64,000 nt of DNA from Fulvia fulva. Lineage: Eukaryota; Ascomycota; Dothideomycetes; Mycosphaerellales; Mycosphaerellaceae. This document shows positions 1 through 9,547 of the stretch, one piece after another. Location of the stretch: positions 620,001-684,000 of the forward strand of contig NC_063017.1 of the NCBI RefSeq assembly GCF_020509005.1. The letters run 5' to 3'. The position numbers and the translations under genes are program-made. Under the pieces are notes generated by a model, which saw only the letters and a list, made by a program, of their open reading frames with translations, made no database searches and was not told the DNA's origin. Within the stretch, counting starts at the first letter, position 1; the number at the start of each line of letters is the position of its first letter.

Positions 1-1342
1 AAGAGAACTGTCGCCTCCTCGAAGATAGGCATAAGAAATGCGAGGAGTAGGCAAAGAAGTATAGTGCCCAGTTCGCCCCTACAAAGTACCAACTTATACA
101 CTTTAGTAAAGCGAGAACACGCTATAATATAAAGGCGGCGGTAAGAATCTAAGGCTACGAGACAAAGCTATTAGCGGAGCTATAAGTACTAGGGATCTAG
201 CTCGACCCGAAGCTAAGCTAGAATATATAGGTTAAGAAAGCCTAGAGTCGAGTACAAGTTAACGAAGCCTCGATAAAGAGACTTATAGCATCTATATAGG
301 GAGCAACATTCGACAAGGCAAGAGTAATATATAAGGCGATCGTCAGACTAGCTATACTATACGGGGCACAGATTTAGAGAATAGGAGGCGTAGGCAAGCC
401 GATCCCGAAATGGATAGAGCAACCCCTAAACAGGATATAGGTAGGCAACCTACGTAGGGTACTAGGCGTATACAAGATAACGTTAATAAGTACGGTAGAA
501 ATAGAGACAGGAACACTACTAATCGGCTAGTACATCCGGGGAATAAGAGTTTAATACGCGGTAAGGACGACAGGTTACCTAGTACAAACTACGATCTAGG
601 AGGCAAAGAATAAGATAGAAAGCCACTACCGGAGAGGGGCCGGACATGGGACAAGCTAAAAAGAGGATGACCTTACTACCTTTACGGCTATACAGACAAG
701 CACCGAATGGCTAGCACGAAAAGAGGAGGAGCGTAGGACTCGCTAGGCCGGCGGGAGCAAGGCTAAGACCTAAAGCCTAGCGGAATAGATAGCGAGCTAC
801 CTATAGGAGCAGGACTAGAAAAGGAAGCCCCCTAAGACAATAGGCCCGATAGCGCTCCGAGCCTTCTAGAGACACAATTACTAGCTATATAGGGACCTAA
901 TAAGGGCCGAGGCAAGCATAGCGATCCAAATCAGGTCCGAACACATTAGGTTAAGGGCCTACCTATTTAGAAGACGCGTACTAGACATCTATAGCCCAGC
1001 CTACTAGTATGGCTACCTATCGTAAAACCTAGAACATATACTACTATAATGCCCGTAGTAGGCGAGAGGTAGGGGAAATTGGAGGCACTAAGCGGGAAGG
1101 AGAGACTATAAGTCAATTATTAGGGACAAAGGCAACATTCGCCGAATCTCTCGGTAGATACTATAGTAGGGATACCTCTAGTAGTTTAGCCTCGCTAGCG
1201 AGACGGAGGAGTAGATAGACAAGAGGCGGAAGCTAGGAGGTGGTAGATAGGGTAGTCATTAGGGCAGGCCTATAACACTAGCGTACCCCTAACAAGGGAA
1301 AATTAAGACAATAACTAGGAGGAAAAGACAGGCGGGAAGGAG

Positions 1343-1372
1343 GAGGGGTTTTTACTAATACGGTTTCCCCTC
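1343..1372 (+). other. LINE X 3' UTR hairpin-like motif
   Basis: GAGGGG and CCCCTC lie about 18 nt apart and can pair. Equivalent motifs occur near the 3' end of the other LINE copies (29321-29350, 33571-33600, 33684-33710, 38851-38880, 56023-56055). A conserved 3' structure just before the tail is a plausible recognition signal for target-primed reverse transcription; that role is inferred. Confidence 0.45.
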
Positions 1373-1438
1373 TATATATACGAAAACAAGATAGTATAGC
1401 TATATAGGCCAAAGGGCACTATAACAGCTTAATGAAAT

Positions 1439-1456
1439 ATCTATCTATCTATCTAT
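1439..1456 (+). repeat. CTAT-repeat 3' tail of LINE X1
   Basis: About four and a half CTAT units close the LINE. The same tail follows LINE Y1 (to 29428) and LINE Y2 (to 33680), and on the minus strand LINE X-B (from 38773), so it is the family's tail rather than a chance microsatellite. Confidence 0.75.
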
Positions 1457-2079
1457 TTACTAACTACTATATATTGTCTTAAGTCACGTGATCTATTACG
1501 TACTCGATTTGCCGGTCCTTTTAGTTATATATTCCTAACTCGCGGTATTACGGCTAGTATAGTTCTTACCTAAGGAGCTTTTAGTAGGCGTCTCGAGGTT
1601 ATTAGGTATATAGCTACTAAGCCTATTCTTCTACCCCCTCGGCCTATACTATGTCTTGCTCGTAATAAGCGATATATAGGTCGTAGTATTATTTAGGCTC
1701 TTTAGCCGGTTCCGCTATTACGATATTCTCGATAGGGGTCGTATACCCTACTATTAGGCGTAATAGGTTATAGAACGTAGTCTTATCGAAGAGGACGTCC
1801 TTAACTCGTATAACCCTATCTTTTAATAGGTCCTATACGCGGTAGATATTAGTAGAGTCGTATCCTATAAGGTAGCCTATAAGCGCTCTCTCTTAGAGTT
1901 TCTCGCTCTTACTAGGCTAATCTAGTCTATAGATAAACACGTATATAAGGGAGCTATATACTACTATATAACCTACGTTCGGAATTCGTCCTATTACTAA
2001 TTCAAATAGGGTCTTCTAGCCCTTTAACTAGATAGGGGATTACTAGAGGATATATACCGCTACTATAGTATATTCTAGC
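1457..2079 (-). pseudogene. Copia (Ty1-like) pol remnant: C-terminal integrase region
   Basis: Read on the minus strand, this gives the conserved Copia block after the integrase core (pattern like 'IGYLxGYDSTNIYRV' followed by 'VIRVKDVxFDKTTFYN'), with TAG/TAA codons at Trp/Gln positions. It continues directly from the integrase core at 16895-17400: the two parts flank Gypsy-R1 and share its CTAGC target duplication. The RT, RNase H and 3' LTR would lie to the left, beyond LINE X1 and the window edge. Dead by RIP. Confidence 0.65.
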
Positions 2080-2229
2080 TATTACGGTTCACTACTACCG
2101 TGACGTCGCGCGCCTTAGCGCTTCCTTATATATCTCGCGCGCTTCGCGCTTCTCTTTTGTAGCCTTACCGAATAACGCTTGTTTTACGGCAACCCTATAC
2201 TATCGTCTTATAGATCACTACCCGTAATA
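2080..2229 (+). repeat. Gypsy-R1 5' LTR
   Basis: Matches 16745-16894 over its full 150 bp apart from scattered differences, mostly C/T and G/A transitions. It starts TATTACGG and ends CCGTAATA, a terminal inverted repeat; RIP of original TG...CA ends would give exactly TA...TA. Confidence 0.85.
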
Positions 2230-2284
2230 GTTTAATCGGTCGTATAAGCGGCCTATCTAATTAGGCTAGTAGTTATAATCAAAT

Positions 2285-2499
2285 CGTACTAATAATAACT
2301 ATAGTCGCGTAAACAAGTATATTAGTTAAGTTAATAGATCACCTCTCTCCTTCGCGTAAAACGCGTTAAGGTAGGTCAAGTTCACTATAGTTACTAACCG
2401 TCGAGTCGCGTATAGAGGCGTACTAATAATAACTATAGTTGCGTAAATAAGCGCACTAGTTAAGTCAATAGATCACCTCTCTCCTTTACGTAAAACGCG
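2285..2499 (+). repeat. Two ~81-bp direct repeats in the Gypsy-R1 leader
   Basis: 2285-2365 and 2419-2499 are similar copies 134 bp apart, separated by about 53 bp of different sequence. They lie just inside the 5' LTR, before gag. Differences are mainly transitions of RIP type. Such leader repeats could be promoter or packaging elements; nothing proves this. Confidence 0.7.
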
Positions 2500-2649
2500 C
2501 GCCTCTCTACTCTTATAGGGCCCTTATATACCTACTAAGAGAGTAGTCTTATCTACTACGTAACAGTACAATATAGCTATACCCGGTAGTACTACTAACG
2601 GGGTGCTCTTACCTAAGTAACCTCTTTATCTAGATCTTAGCAAGTATAA

Positions 2650-4642
2650 GCGTTAGTCGCTCGTACGCGCTAAGCTTTTCCTAACCGTATCTACTAAAAC
2701 GTAGATACTCGATAACCTAGGTACCGATACCGCCCTAGGTGCCTTCCCTTTTAACGACGACTCGAACGTATTCGCCGCCGAATAATAAGAGATCGAGAAG
2801 GATCTACTCCCTAAAGAATAGTAGTTTACCTTAACCTCCGACTCTATTAACTTCGTATAATTCCTCGACGAAGAATAGATCTTAGAAGAAGGAGGAATTA
2901 AGATGTATAAGATCATAGAGTCAAGGGATAATATATCTATATAAGATAGTGAAACTAATAATATACGCTAACCTAATAAGTAGGCAATCGCCTTAGAGTA
3001 TACTACTATTAAGAGCCTAGCCGAGTTCGCGACTCGTACTATAGTATACCCGGAGATTATGTTTCACCTCGTTCGCTAGATATAGTTAGACTTTATTATA
3101 CTTTTCAACTAGGTCGAGTCCCTAAAGAAGGTTAATAAGGTTATATAGCGTAAATACGCCGATATAAAGAAGGAACTTAATATCGTATCCGAGAGTCTTA
3201 GTCAACTCGAAAAGGATAAGGATGTTAAGGGCCTCTTTATATTCTACTTTAACAAATACTAGAAGTATAAGAGTTAGATATAAGACCTTAAGAAAGCTAA
3301 TTAGCGCCTCCGATAGGATAACGATACGCTCTTTAGACAGGTCGAGAAGTCGTAGGTAGGCATATTACCTAAGGATATTAAAGCCCTGTCTAAGCGCAAT
3401 TAGGCTCTAAATAAGGAGGTAGTAGAGCTAAAGGCTTAGCTAGTAGCTAAGGACACAAACGGTACTAGCGATACTAGCGGTACTAATAGCAATAATAATA
3501 ATAACCGTAGTCGTTAGGTCCGCGTCTACTCCCCTCGTCATAACGGTGTTTTACGATTACCTACGCCTCCTACTTAGTAGGACCGTATAGGTAGAGGTAC
3601 CCGACGAGGAGGTAGTAGAGGTAGTAGCGATGACGACGGAGACAACTCTAATAACGATAAGGGTAGAGATAATAGTCGACTACGCCGTTATCTATACCGT
3701 AACTCCTTACGACAAGAACGCTAGGGCACACCTAGTAGTACTTCTAGGGTAACTAGTAATACCGCCGTTAGCTAGTTCACTACTATCGAACCCTCCGTCA
3801 ATGTTATATATACTAATAAGTTAGTTAAGGACCTAGAAAGTAAGTTTGATAATAAGAATATAAACTTTAACCGTTAGCTCGATTAGCTAGAGATTAAGCT
3901 GTCCGTAATATAGTTCTAGACTATCGAGGACGGACTACGCTACATCCTTAACTACCTCGACGGGTACCTATACTAGCTATATAATCCGCGAGTACCCTCT
4001 AAGCGTACTAAGCGCAATTATATTAACCCCCTTAAGTCTATTAATAGGATAATCTAATTCCTTATCGATTAGTATAGTAAGAAGGACGTCGTAGGCAAGG
4101 CCTTCTAGAAGCTCTAGGTCTTATAGTAGGGTAAGAACGAGTCATTTTCTATCTTTATCGCTAAGTACGACGAATAGCGTAACTTGTACGACCTATTAGC
4201 TAAGACTAATTACCGCCTACTCGAGGGCAAGCTTAACTATAAATATATAGAGGCACTGCCTATAGAGACTAAGGACCGCGAAGACTTAGTCGACCTATAC
4301 TATAAGCTCGAAGCTAAGTTCGAGCGCCTGAAGTTAAAGACCCTAGCTATACTACGACTACCTCGTAGTACTAGCGGTAGTAACGGTACTATACCTACCG
4401 CGCCTAGCGTAGCCTAAGGTTTAGGCCTTAAGCTATACGCTTAGATACCGCGCGAATTCAAGGAACTTAAGAAGCTCGAGCCTAAGGAGAAGGCTAGTAT
4501 TATCGTAGTAGGCGGTTATGTCCGCTACCGCCGTATAGACTATAACTTATACTCGCTAGACTACCCTATTAAGTAGTATAAGCGCCCTCCGCCGCGCGCG
4601 AATACTAGCTCTATTATATAGACACCGGCTAACCCTTAGTAA
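2650..4642 (+). pseudogene. Gypsy-R1 gag remnant
   Basis: A gag-like reading path can be followed through stops. It has a Lys/Glu-rich coiled-coil stretch near 3150-3450, an Asn/Ser run near 3480-3520, and a Gly/Arg/Asp-rich stretch near 3590-3700. A Gag core region follows; its best-preserved piece is an open 77-codon segment at 4184-4417. Near 4500-4600 is a degraded zinc-knuckle-like region. The order matches gag of Gypsy-A/B. No start codon can be trusted. The sequence is cut at 4642 by Gypsy-A and continues as pol at 11870. An 87-codon minus-strand ORF at 2653-2916 is an antisense shadow. Confidence 0.65.
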
Positions 4643-4826
4643 TGTAAGGGCGCGCGTACCATAGGGTCCGAATGAGATAGTTGTTGTTCTACGAAGCTAC
4701 GAAAGAGGAGCGCGAGGCGCGGCGAAGTTATAAAGTAAAGCCAAGCCGCGCTAACCCGATGCAGAAGGTCCGCGGTTCAGCCGGGCCGACGCAGCTACAG
4801 TGAGGGGTCGCGGGCTGCCCGTGACA
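4643..4826 (-). repeat. Gypsy-A 3' LTR
   Basis: 184 bp, identical by eye to 11681-11864 and to both Gypsy-B LTRs. In element orientation it begins TGTCAC and ends TTACA (TG...CA ends). Pol reads into it and stops at 4751. Confidence 0.97.
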
Positions 4827-7800
4827 GTACCCCCCCTCCCAAAACACGCCTCAGTCCTCTGAGCGTTATTCACCTTGTGAGGCCACTTGCCTGTCGAGCT
4901 CCATAATCGCGCGAACGCCGAATCATCCTCTAGTGCCCTGTCGTCATCCGATAACATCGCATTCGCTCTATCAAGACTATCCTCGACCGGCTTCCTTCGA
5001 GAAACATGTTGCCTAGTTAGCTGGCTTGCCCCAGATCTAAGTCTGTCTTCGGCTCGCACTCGCGTATGATCCTTATGACCAAAGTTGGGTATCATTGCAG
5101 GCTCTGTAGGCTCCACTCGAGTATCGAATATGTGCGGAGCAGATTCTATTAGAGGCAAGGCTCGAGGCGACTCATTCGTGACGGTGTCTTTCGGAATGAC
5201 CCTGATCGAGTTGAGCCCGAGTATCTCAGTGGCTGGTAGGGACCAGTCAGATGGAGCTGCGAAGCCTACAGGCGTAGACAACTCCGGCCGGTTATGGTGA
5301 AAGTCTGCAACAGCGGCGGCTGCGTGTTCAAGCATGTCCTCTGCAGGTTGCCAGGTCTCACCATCCTCTTCGTTCTGATATCCAGCCCATTTCACCTTGT
5401 ACCATGTATCTACTTTGCGCTTGTGCCCCTTCTTCACCTTGCCTGCCCGCTTACGGGTGTACATGTCAAGGATCTTTTCCACCTCGTACATGTGCGTAGG
5501 TGCTGCCACTACATCGGCTGCTGCATCAGCCTCGGTGGTGTCAGGTTCGATAGTTATCGGTGGTGGCGGCGCCAGATGCTGCCCTTCAAGTGGTGGGAAA
5601 TCGGGGTGGTCGGCTCGTTGTAGTAGTGAGGTGTGGAAGCAGTTATCAAGTCCTACTAGAGCGTCTGATAGTTTCAGTCGATAAGAGAGTCTGGCCGGCA
5701 TAACTTCCGTGATCTGGTAAGGGCCGGCATATCTCCTGTCCAGCTTCTTAGATGGTCGAGTCGTGCGGATGTTCTTGGTGCTAAGATACACCCAATCACC
5801 CACCTTGTAGTCTGGAGGAATGCTTCGGTGGCGGTTTGCTGCCTCTGCTTGGAGAGCTTGTGACATTCGCATATTCTCTTGAAGGTGTTTGTGAAGCTCG
5901 CAAATTCGACGCACAAAGGTTTCTGCTGATCGCGCGTCCAGTCGCTGGAGAGTGGTCAGTCCTCCCTCCTTTCCAGCGTTCAGGTCAACTCGCTCTATGA
6001 ACTCAGGGTTGTATCCTAAGGTGGCGTAGAACGGCGACACACCAGTAGTCTCAGACAGGTGATTGTTGATCGCGAACTGAGCAAGGCACAGCCATTCTGC
6101 CCAGTCATCCTGTGCCTCGTTGGTGAACATGCGGAGATACTGTTCCATCGCCTGGTTAGTGCGTTCTGACTGTCCATCAGTTTCTGGGTGATACGAAGAA
6201 CTCAGCTTGCGATTTGTGCGGAGCATCTTGCAGAGTTTCTTCCAGAAGGTAGCAACCCACTGCTTGCCACGGTCTGATGTAATGGTGTTAGGAAACCCGC
6301 GCCGACAGAACACATGTTTGAGGAAAAGCCTTGCCGTATTCTGTGCTGTCATTGCGCCAATAGGGATCAGCTCGACTTCCTTAGTGAGCCTGTCAGTGAC
6401 GGTCATAATGTTGTTGTAGACCATGCCGTCAAGAGTGCTGTCTGGGAGTCCGACAACGAAGTCGACTGCAATGTGTTTCCAAGGCCGATCTGGAACAGGA
6501 AGTGGCTGTAGTAATCCTAGTGGCTGGGAGTGCAGAGATTTTGTTGTACGGCAGGTGCGGCAATTCGCGGTGTATCTGCGCACGGATCTCGCTAATCCAG
6601 GCCAGTAGAATTCACGTGCTACGAGTTCATAAGTGCGAGCTCGTCCTGGATGGCCTGCTGCTGGAGCGTCATGGTTTATCTTGATTATCCTGGTCTGTAA
6701 AGCTTGGTCATTTGGTACCCATAAGCTCCAGCCGTCGTATTGGTTTCGAACATATAGCAGGTCGCCATCCACTTTGCAGTGTGCTGGGTGAATCTTCGCT
6801 CTCTGTAGCAGTGTAGGAGTGCGGTCTTTCTGCAGGTCCTTAATCGCGGTCTTGAGCTCGTTATCGGTTACGTACGCCGTCGACATTCGATACTCGAGTT
6901 CGGCTTCCCGCTGACTTTCACGCGTCGCCGGTTGTTCAGTAGGCGCATCTCGTTCTGTAGGCATAAACTCTTCAGCTTCAGGGTTTAGCGGTACTAGTTC
7001 CTCTTCTTCCGGCGCATCTTCTACTGTTGCCTGTAGTGAGGCGATCTTAAGGAATCGCTTAGGAGGCAGCAATGTCTGATGCTGATGCTGGTTCCGAGGG
7101 TCGTCCACCCCCTGCGGAAGGTCCTGGCTGCGTCTCGTCAGGCTGTCTGGCTTTGTACCTTGAAGTCCTGGACGGTATATTATCTTGAAGTTGAACTGTG
7201 ACAAGAACTCAGCCCAACGCGCTTGTCGCCGATTTAGCTGCTTTGTCGTCATGAAGTATTCCAGGTTCTTGTGGTCGGTGTAAATCTTGACTGGCTGTGA
7301 GTCCTCATCATCTGCCTCGCAGGCGAGCTCGGGTCTCCATTCCTCAAAAGCCTTGATGATGGCTAACAGTTCCTTATCATAGATTTCATAATTGCACTCC
7401 TGTGGACTCAACTTCTTCGAGTAGAAGGCCACAGGATGTAGCACACCATTCTCGTCATACTGCGAAAGCACGCCGGCGTTCACAAAATCTGAAGAATCTG
7501 TCTCTATTACTGTTTCCCTGCCTGGCACGTAATGTGCGAGCATGCCGGCTTTGCTGAACGCAGCTTTCAAATTGTCAAAGGCTCGTTGGCAATCTAGTGA
7601 CCATTGAATCCTTCTGTTCTTGTGATTGCTTGGTCCGTCCGACTTGGTCAGGTTTGTGAGAGGAGCAGCTATGCGCGAAAATGCTTCGATGAATCGCCTG
7701 TAGAAGTTGGCAAATCCAAGGAAGGCCTGGACATCCTTCAGGTTCTCAGGAGCTTCCCATGTCTGAATACATTCGAGTTTCTCGGGGTCCATCTCGATGC

Positions 7801-9547
7801 CGTCAGGGGTTATGATTAGCCCAAGATACTTCACCTTCTGTTGGTGGAATTCGCTTTTGTCGATGTCCACTGTAAGTCCTGCATCGCGTAGCTTGGTGAG
7901 AACCTTCCGCACGTGTTCAATGTGCTCCTCCAAGGTGTCACTGAAGATAAGTACGTCATCCAGGTAGGCCGACACAAAGTCGTCTAGGTGTTCTTGCAAG
8001 ACCTTGTTGATGTATGATTGGAACGATGCTGGTCCGTTGCACAAGCCGAATGGCAACACTAGACACTCGTAGATGCCGTATCGTGTCGCAAACGCTGTCA
8101 ACCACTCGTGCCCTTCAGCTATCCGTAACTTGTTGAAGGCTGCTACAATGTCCAGCTTTGTGAAGTACTTCTTGCCGTGCATGCGGTTGAGCGTCTCTTG
8201 TATCAAGGGAATCGGATACCGGTTCTTGATAGTGATCGCATTCAATCCTCTGTAGTCGATACAAACACGCAGCCCACCTCCAGGCTTACGTACCACTAGC
8301 ACTGGTGCAGGAGACTGGTTCGTCTTTTGCCCTGCTTTCCGCACCTTCCCTTCAGATGTTTGCTCGTCTAGCCATTTTTTAACTGCCTCGTTCTCCTTCT
8401 CAGCTAGGCCGTAGGGCTTGCGGTATGGTGGCTCTTGTGGACCATCAGGCTTAATGTGAATCTCATGATCTACGCCTAGTCGGTGAGGTGGGAGTCCTTC
8501 ATGATCCTTAGCTGAGAAAGCGTCCGCAATATCGTGGTACATTGGCGGCAACTTCTCCTTCGGGTTGTGATTGAACTGCTTGTTCAAGAATTGGTCCAGA
8601 TCATCAGCAGCCATTGCACTCAGCTTAAGCTCTCCGCCGTCGCTCTCACGCCTAGTGGGCATGATGTAGAAGCACTCAGCCCCAGGCCGGTGCGCGTACA
8701 TCCCCCACGCGCGTTGAGAAACGCCCTGGCAGTCCACTTCTTCATCGTCTATGTCTTCCAGGTCATATGATGAGGCATTCAGCTCTGCTCCTCCTGCTGT
8801 GAAGCTCGCTACATCTCCAGTGAAGGGCTCTGGTCCGTACCGTACTGGTGCCTGCTTCTTCTTCTCGCGGTGGTTCAGGGATTGCACTGTTGTCGGTGTC
8901 TTATTCTGTAGACAGTGACCAAAGCAGTAATCCGACCTGAATGCCACCTCGCCTGTCTCCCAGAAGATGTTTGGGTTGTGCGCTGTAAGCCACGGCAGGC
9001 CAAAGACGATGTCGTATTCGAGGTCGGTGACGTAGCATAACATTTGCTCGTGATGATCGCCTATGACTACGTCTACAGGGGCCGCGTGTGTAATCTGCCG
9101 CGCAGTAGCCGTTCCATCTCCCAGTGTTAGTCGTCGGCTTTGCGTCAAAGGGATCAGGGGTATTGTGTATTTGCGTGTGAATTTCCAGTCAAGAAAGAGA
9201 GAGGTGGAAGCAGAATCTACAAGGCCTCGAGCCTTTCTCTGTTGTATCATTACGGGTAACACTATGTGAGGGTACACAGCTGGCTGTTGCTTATCCAGTG
9301 CGCATGCCGATATCTTAAGCTCCTCACTATAGTCTGTTACCGTCTCTTGCGTTCCGTGTCTCTCAATCTCATGCTCTTTCTGTCCTAGGAAGTTCGGGTG
9401 ACCGCTGTCTACCACGCTTAGGCAGCGGTCGTGCCATTTCCCTGCCGCGGATCGGCGGCTAGGGAACTGAGGTTCGCGTTCGGATTCGGCGTGGTATTGC
9501 GTGGACGCGGTGGGCGATAGTCGCCATCGTACCCATACATTGGGCAT
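4751..9547 (-). CDS. pol: Gypsy-A pol: protease, RT, RNase H, integrase, chromodomain (made as Gag-Pol)
   Basis: Open for 1,598 codons from the first in-frame ATG. That ATG lies inside gag, so the real protein is probably a Gag-Pol fusion joined at residues 36-37. Retropepsin spans about 95-205 (D111-S-A, closing 'YDIVFGLPWL'). RT spans about 370-600 with YLDD at 528-531. RNase H has D684, E726, D758 and D801. The integrase has an H959/H966/C996/C999 zinc finger, D1029/D1092/E1128 with 35 residues between the last two, and GPY at 1275-1277. The chromodomain (about 1352-1421) has candidate aromatic-cage residues Y1354, W1387 and Y1390; in this family it targets integration to modified histones. 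The last ~30 residues run through the polypurine tract into the 3' LTR and differ from Gypsy-B because of a one-base indel. N1087 here is D in Gypsy-B. Confidence 0.96.
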   Translation of the reverse strand: MPNVWVRWRLSPTASTQYHAESEREPQFPSRRSAAGKWHDRCLSVVDSGHPNFLGQKEHEIERHGTQETVTDYSEELKISACALDKQQPAVYPHIVLPVMIQQRKARGLVDSASTSLFLDWKFTRKYTIPLIPLTQSRRLTLGDGTATARQITHAAPVDVVIGDHHEQMLCYVTDLEYDIVFGLPWLTAHNPNIFWETGEVAFRSDYCFGHCLQNKTPTTVQSLNHREKKKQAPVRYGPEPFTGDVASFTAGGAELNASSYDLEDIDDEEVDCQGVSQRAWGMYAHRPGAECFYIMPTRRESDGGELKLSAMAADDLDQFLNKQFNHNPKEKLPPMYHDIADAFSAKDHEGLPPHRLGVDHEIHIKPDGPQEPPYRKPYGLAEKENEAVKKWLDEQTSEGKVRKAGQKTNQSPAPVLVVRKPGGGLRVCIDYRGLNAITIKNRYPIPLIQETLNRMHGKKYFTKLDIVAAFNKLRIAEGHEWLTAFATRYGIYECLVLPFGLCNGPASFQSYINKVLQEHLDDFVSAYLDDVLIFSDTLEEHIEHVRKVLTKLRDAGLTVDIDKSEFHQQKVKYLGLIITPDGIEMDPEKLECIQTWEAPENLKDVQAFLGFANFYRRFIEAFSRIAAPLTNLTKSDGPSNHKNRRIQWSLDCQRAFDNLKAAFSKAGMLAHYVPGRETVIETDSSDFVNAGVLSQYDENGVLHPVAFYSKKLSPQECNYEIYDKELLAIIKAFEEWRPELACEADDEDSQPVKIYTDHKNLEYFMTTKQLNRRQARWAEFLSQFNFKIIYRPGLQGTKPDSLTRRSQDLPQGVDDPRNQHQHQTLLPPKRFLKIASLQATVEDAPEEEELVPLNPEAEEFMPTERDAPTEQPATRESQREAELEYRMSTAYVTDNELKTAIKDLQKDRTPTLLQRAKIHPAHCKVDGDLLYVRNQYDGWSLWVPNDQALQTRIIKINHDAPAAGHPGRARTYELVAREFYWPGLARSVRRYTANCRTCRTTKSLHSQPLGLLQPLPVPDRPWKHIAVDFVVGLPDSTLDGMVYNNIMTVTDRLTKEVELIPIGAMTAQNTARLFLKHVFCRRGFPNTITSDRGKQWVATFWKKLCKMLRTNRKLSSSYHPETDGQSERTNQAMEQYLRMFTNEAQDDWAEWLCLAQFAINNHLSETTGVSPFYATLGYNPEFIERVDLNAGKEGGLTTLQRLDARSAETFVRRICELHKHLQENMRMSQALQAEAANRHRSIPPDYKVGDWVYLSTKNIRTTRPSKKLDRRYAGPYQITEVMPARLSYRLKLSDALVGLDNCFHTSLLQRADHPDFPPLEGQHLAPPPPITIEPDTTEADAAADVVAAPTHMYEVEKILDMYTRKRAGKVKKGHKRKVDTWYKVKWAGYQNEEDGETWQPAEDMLEHAAAAVADFHHNRPELSTPVGFAAPSDWSLPATEILGLNSIRVIPKDTVTNESPRALPLIESAPHIFDTRVEPTEPAMIPNFGHKDHTRVRAEDRLRSGASQLTRQHVSRRKPVEDSLDRANAMLSDDDRALEDDSAFARLWSSTGKWPHKVNNAQRTEACFGRGGTVTGSPRPLTVAASARLNRGPSASG
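4830..4840 (-). other. Gypsy-A polypurine tract (plus-strand primer)
   Basis: On the minus strand this reads GGGA followed by seven G, then TAC before the LTR. It is the expected plus-strand primer just upstream of the 3' LTR. Gypsy-B has eight G at the same place. Confidence 0.85.
9400..9442 (-). promoter_or_regulatory. Gypsy-A gag-pol -1 frameshift signal
   Basis: On the minus strand the heptamer GGGAAAT (9436-9442) sits exactly in gag phase as G GGA AAT. A 5-nt spacer follows, then a perfect 8-bp stem (9423-9430 with 9400-9407) and a 15-nt loop that contains the gag stop codon. Slipping back one base joins gag to the pol frame. Identical in Gypsy-B. Confidence 0.85.

Larger units (their letters stand above)
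1..1456 (+). mobile_element. LINE family X, copy X1: 3' part, RIP-degraded, 5' end outside window
   Basis: This is the 3' part of a non-LTR retrotransposon. It starts just after the RT active-site region, covers the C-terminal part of ORF2 (including a His/Cys-rich stretch near 1040-1090), and ends in a 3' UTR and a CTAT-repeat tail. It aligns by eye with the minus-strand copy at 46186-47470 and with the 3' end of the copy at 33681-34384. Frames are broken by many TAG/TAA codons at expected Trp/Gln positions, as RIP produces. No ORF of useful length remains, so it is dead. Its tail abuts a Copia fragment, which suggests insertion into that older element. Assignment to LINE is firm because related copies here show endonuclease and RT motifs; the Tad-like clade is my inference. 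Confidence 0.75.

Noticed and set aside
2653..2916. 87-codon minus-strand ORF
   Set aside because: Antisense to the degraded Gypsy-R1 gag; hydrophilic, no family match.
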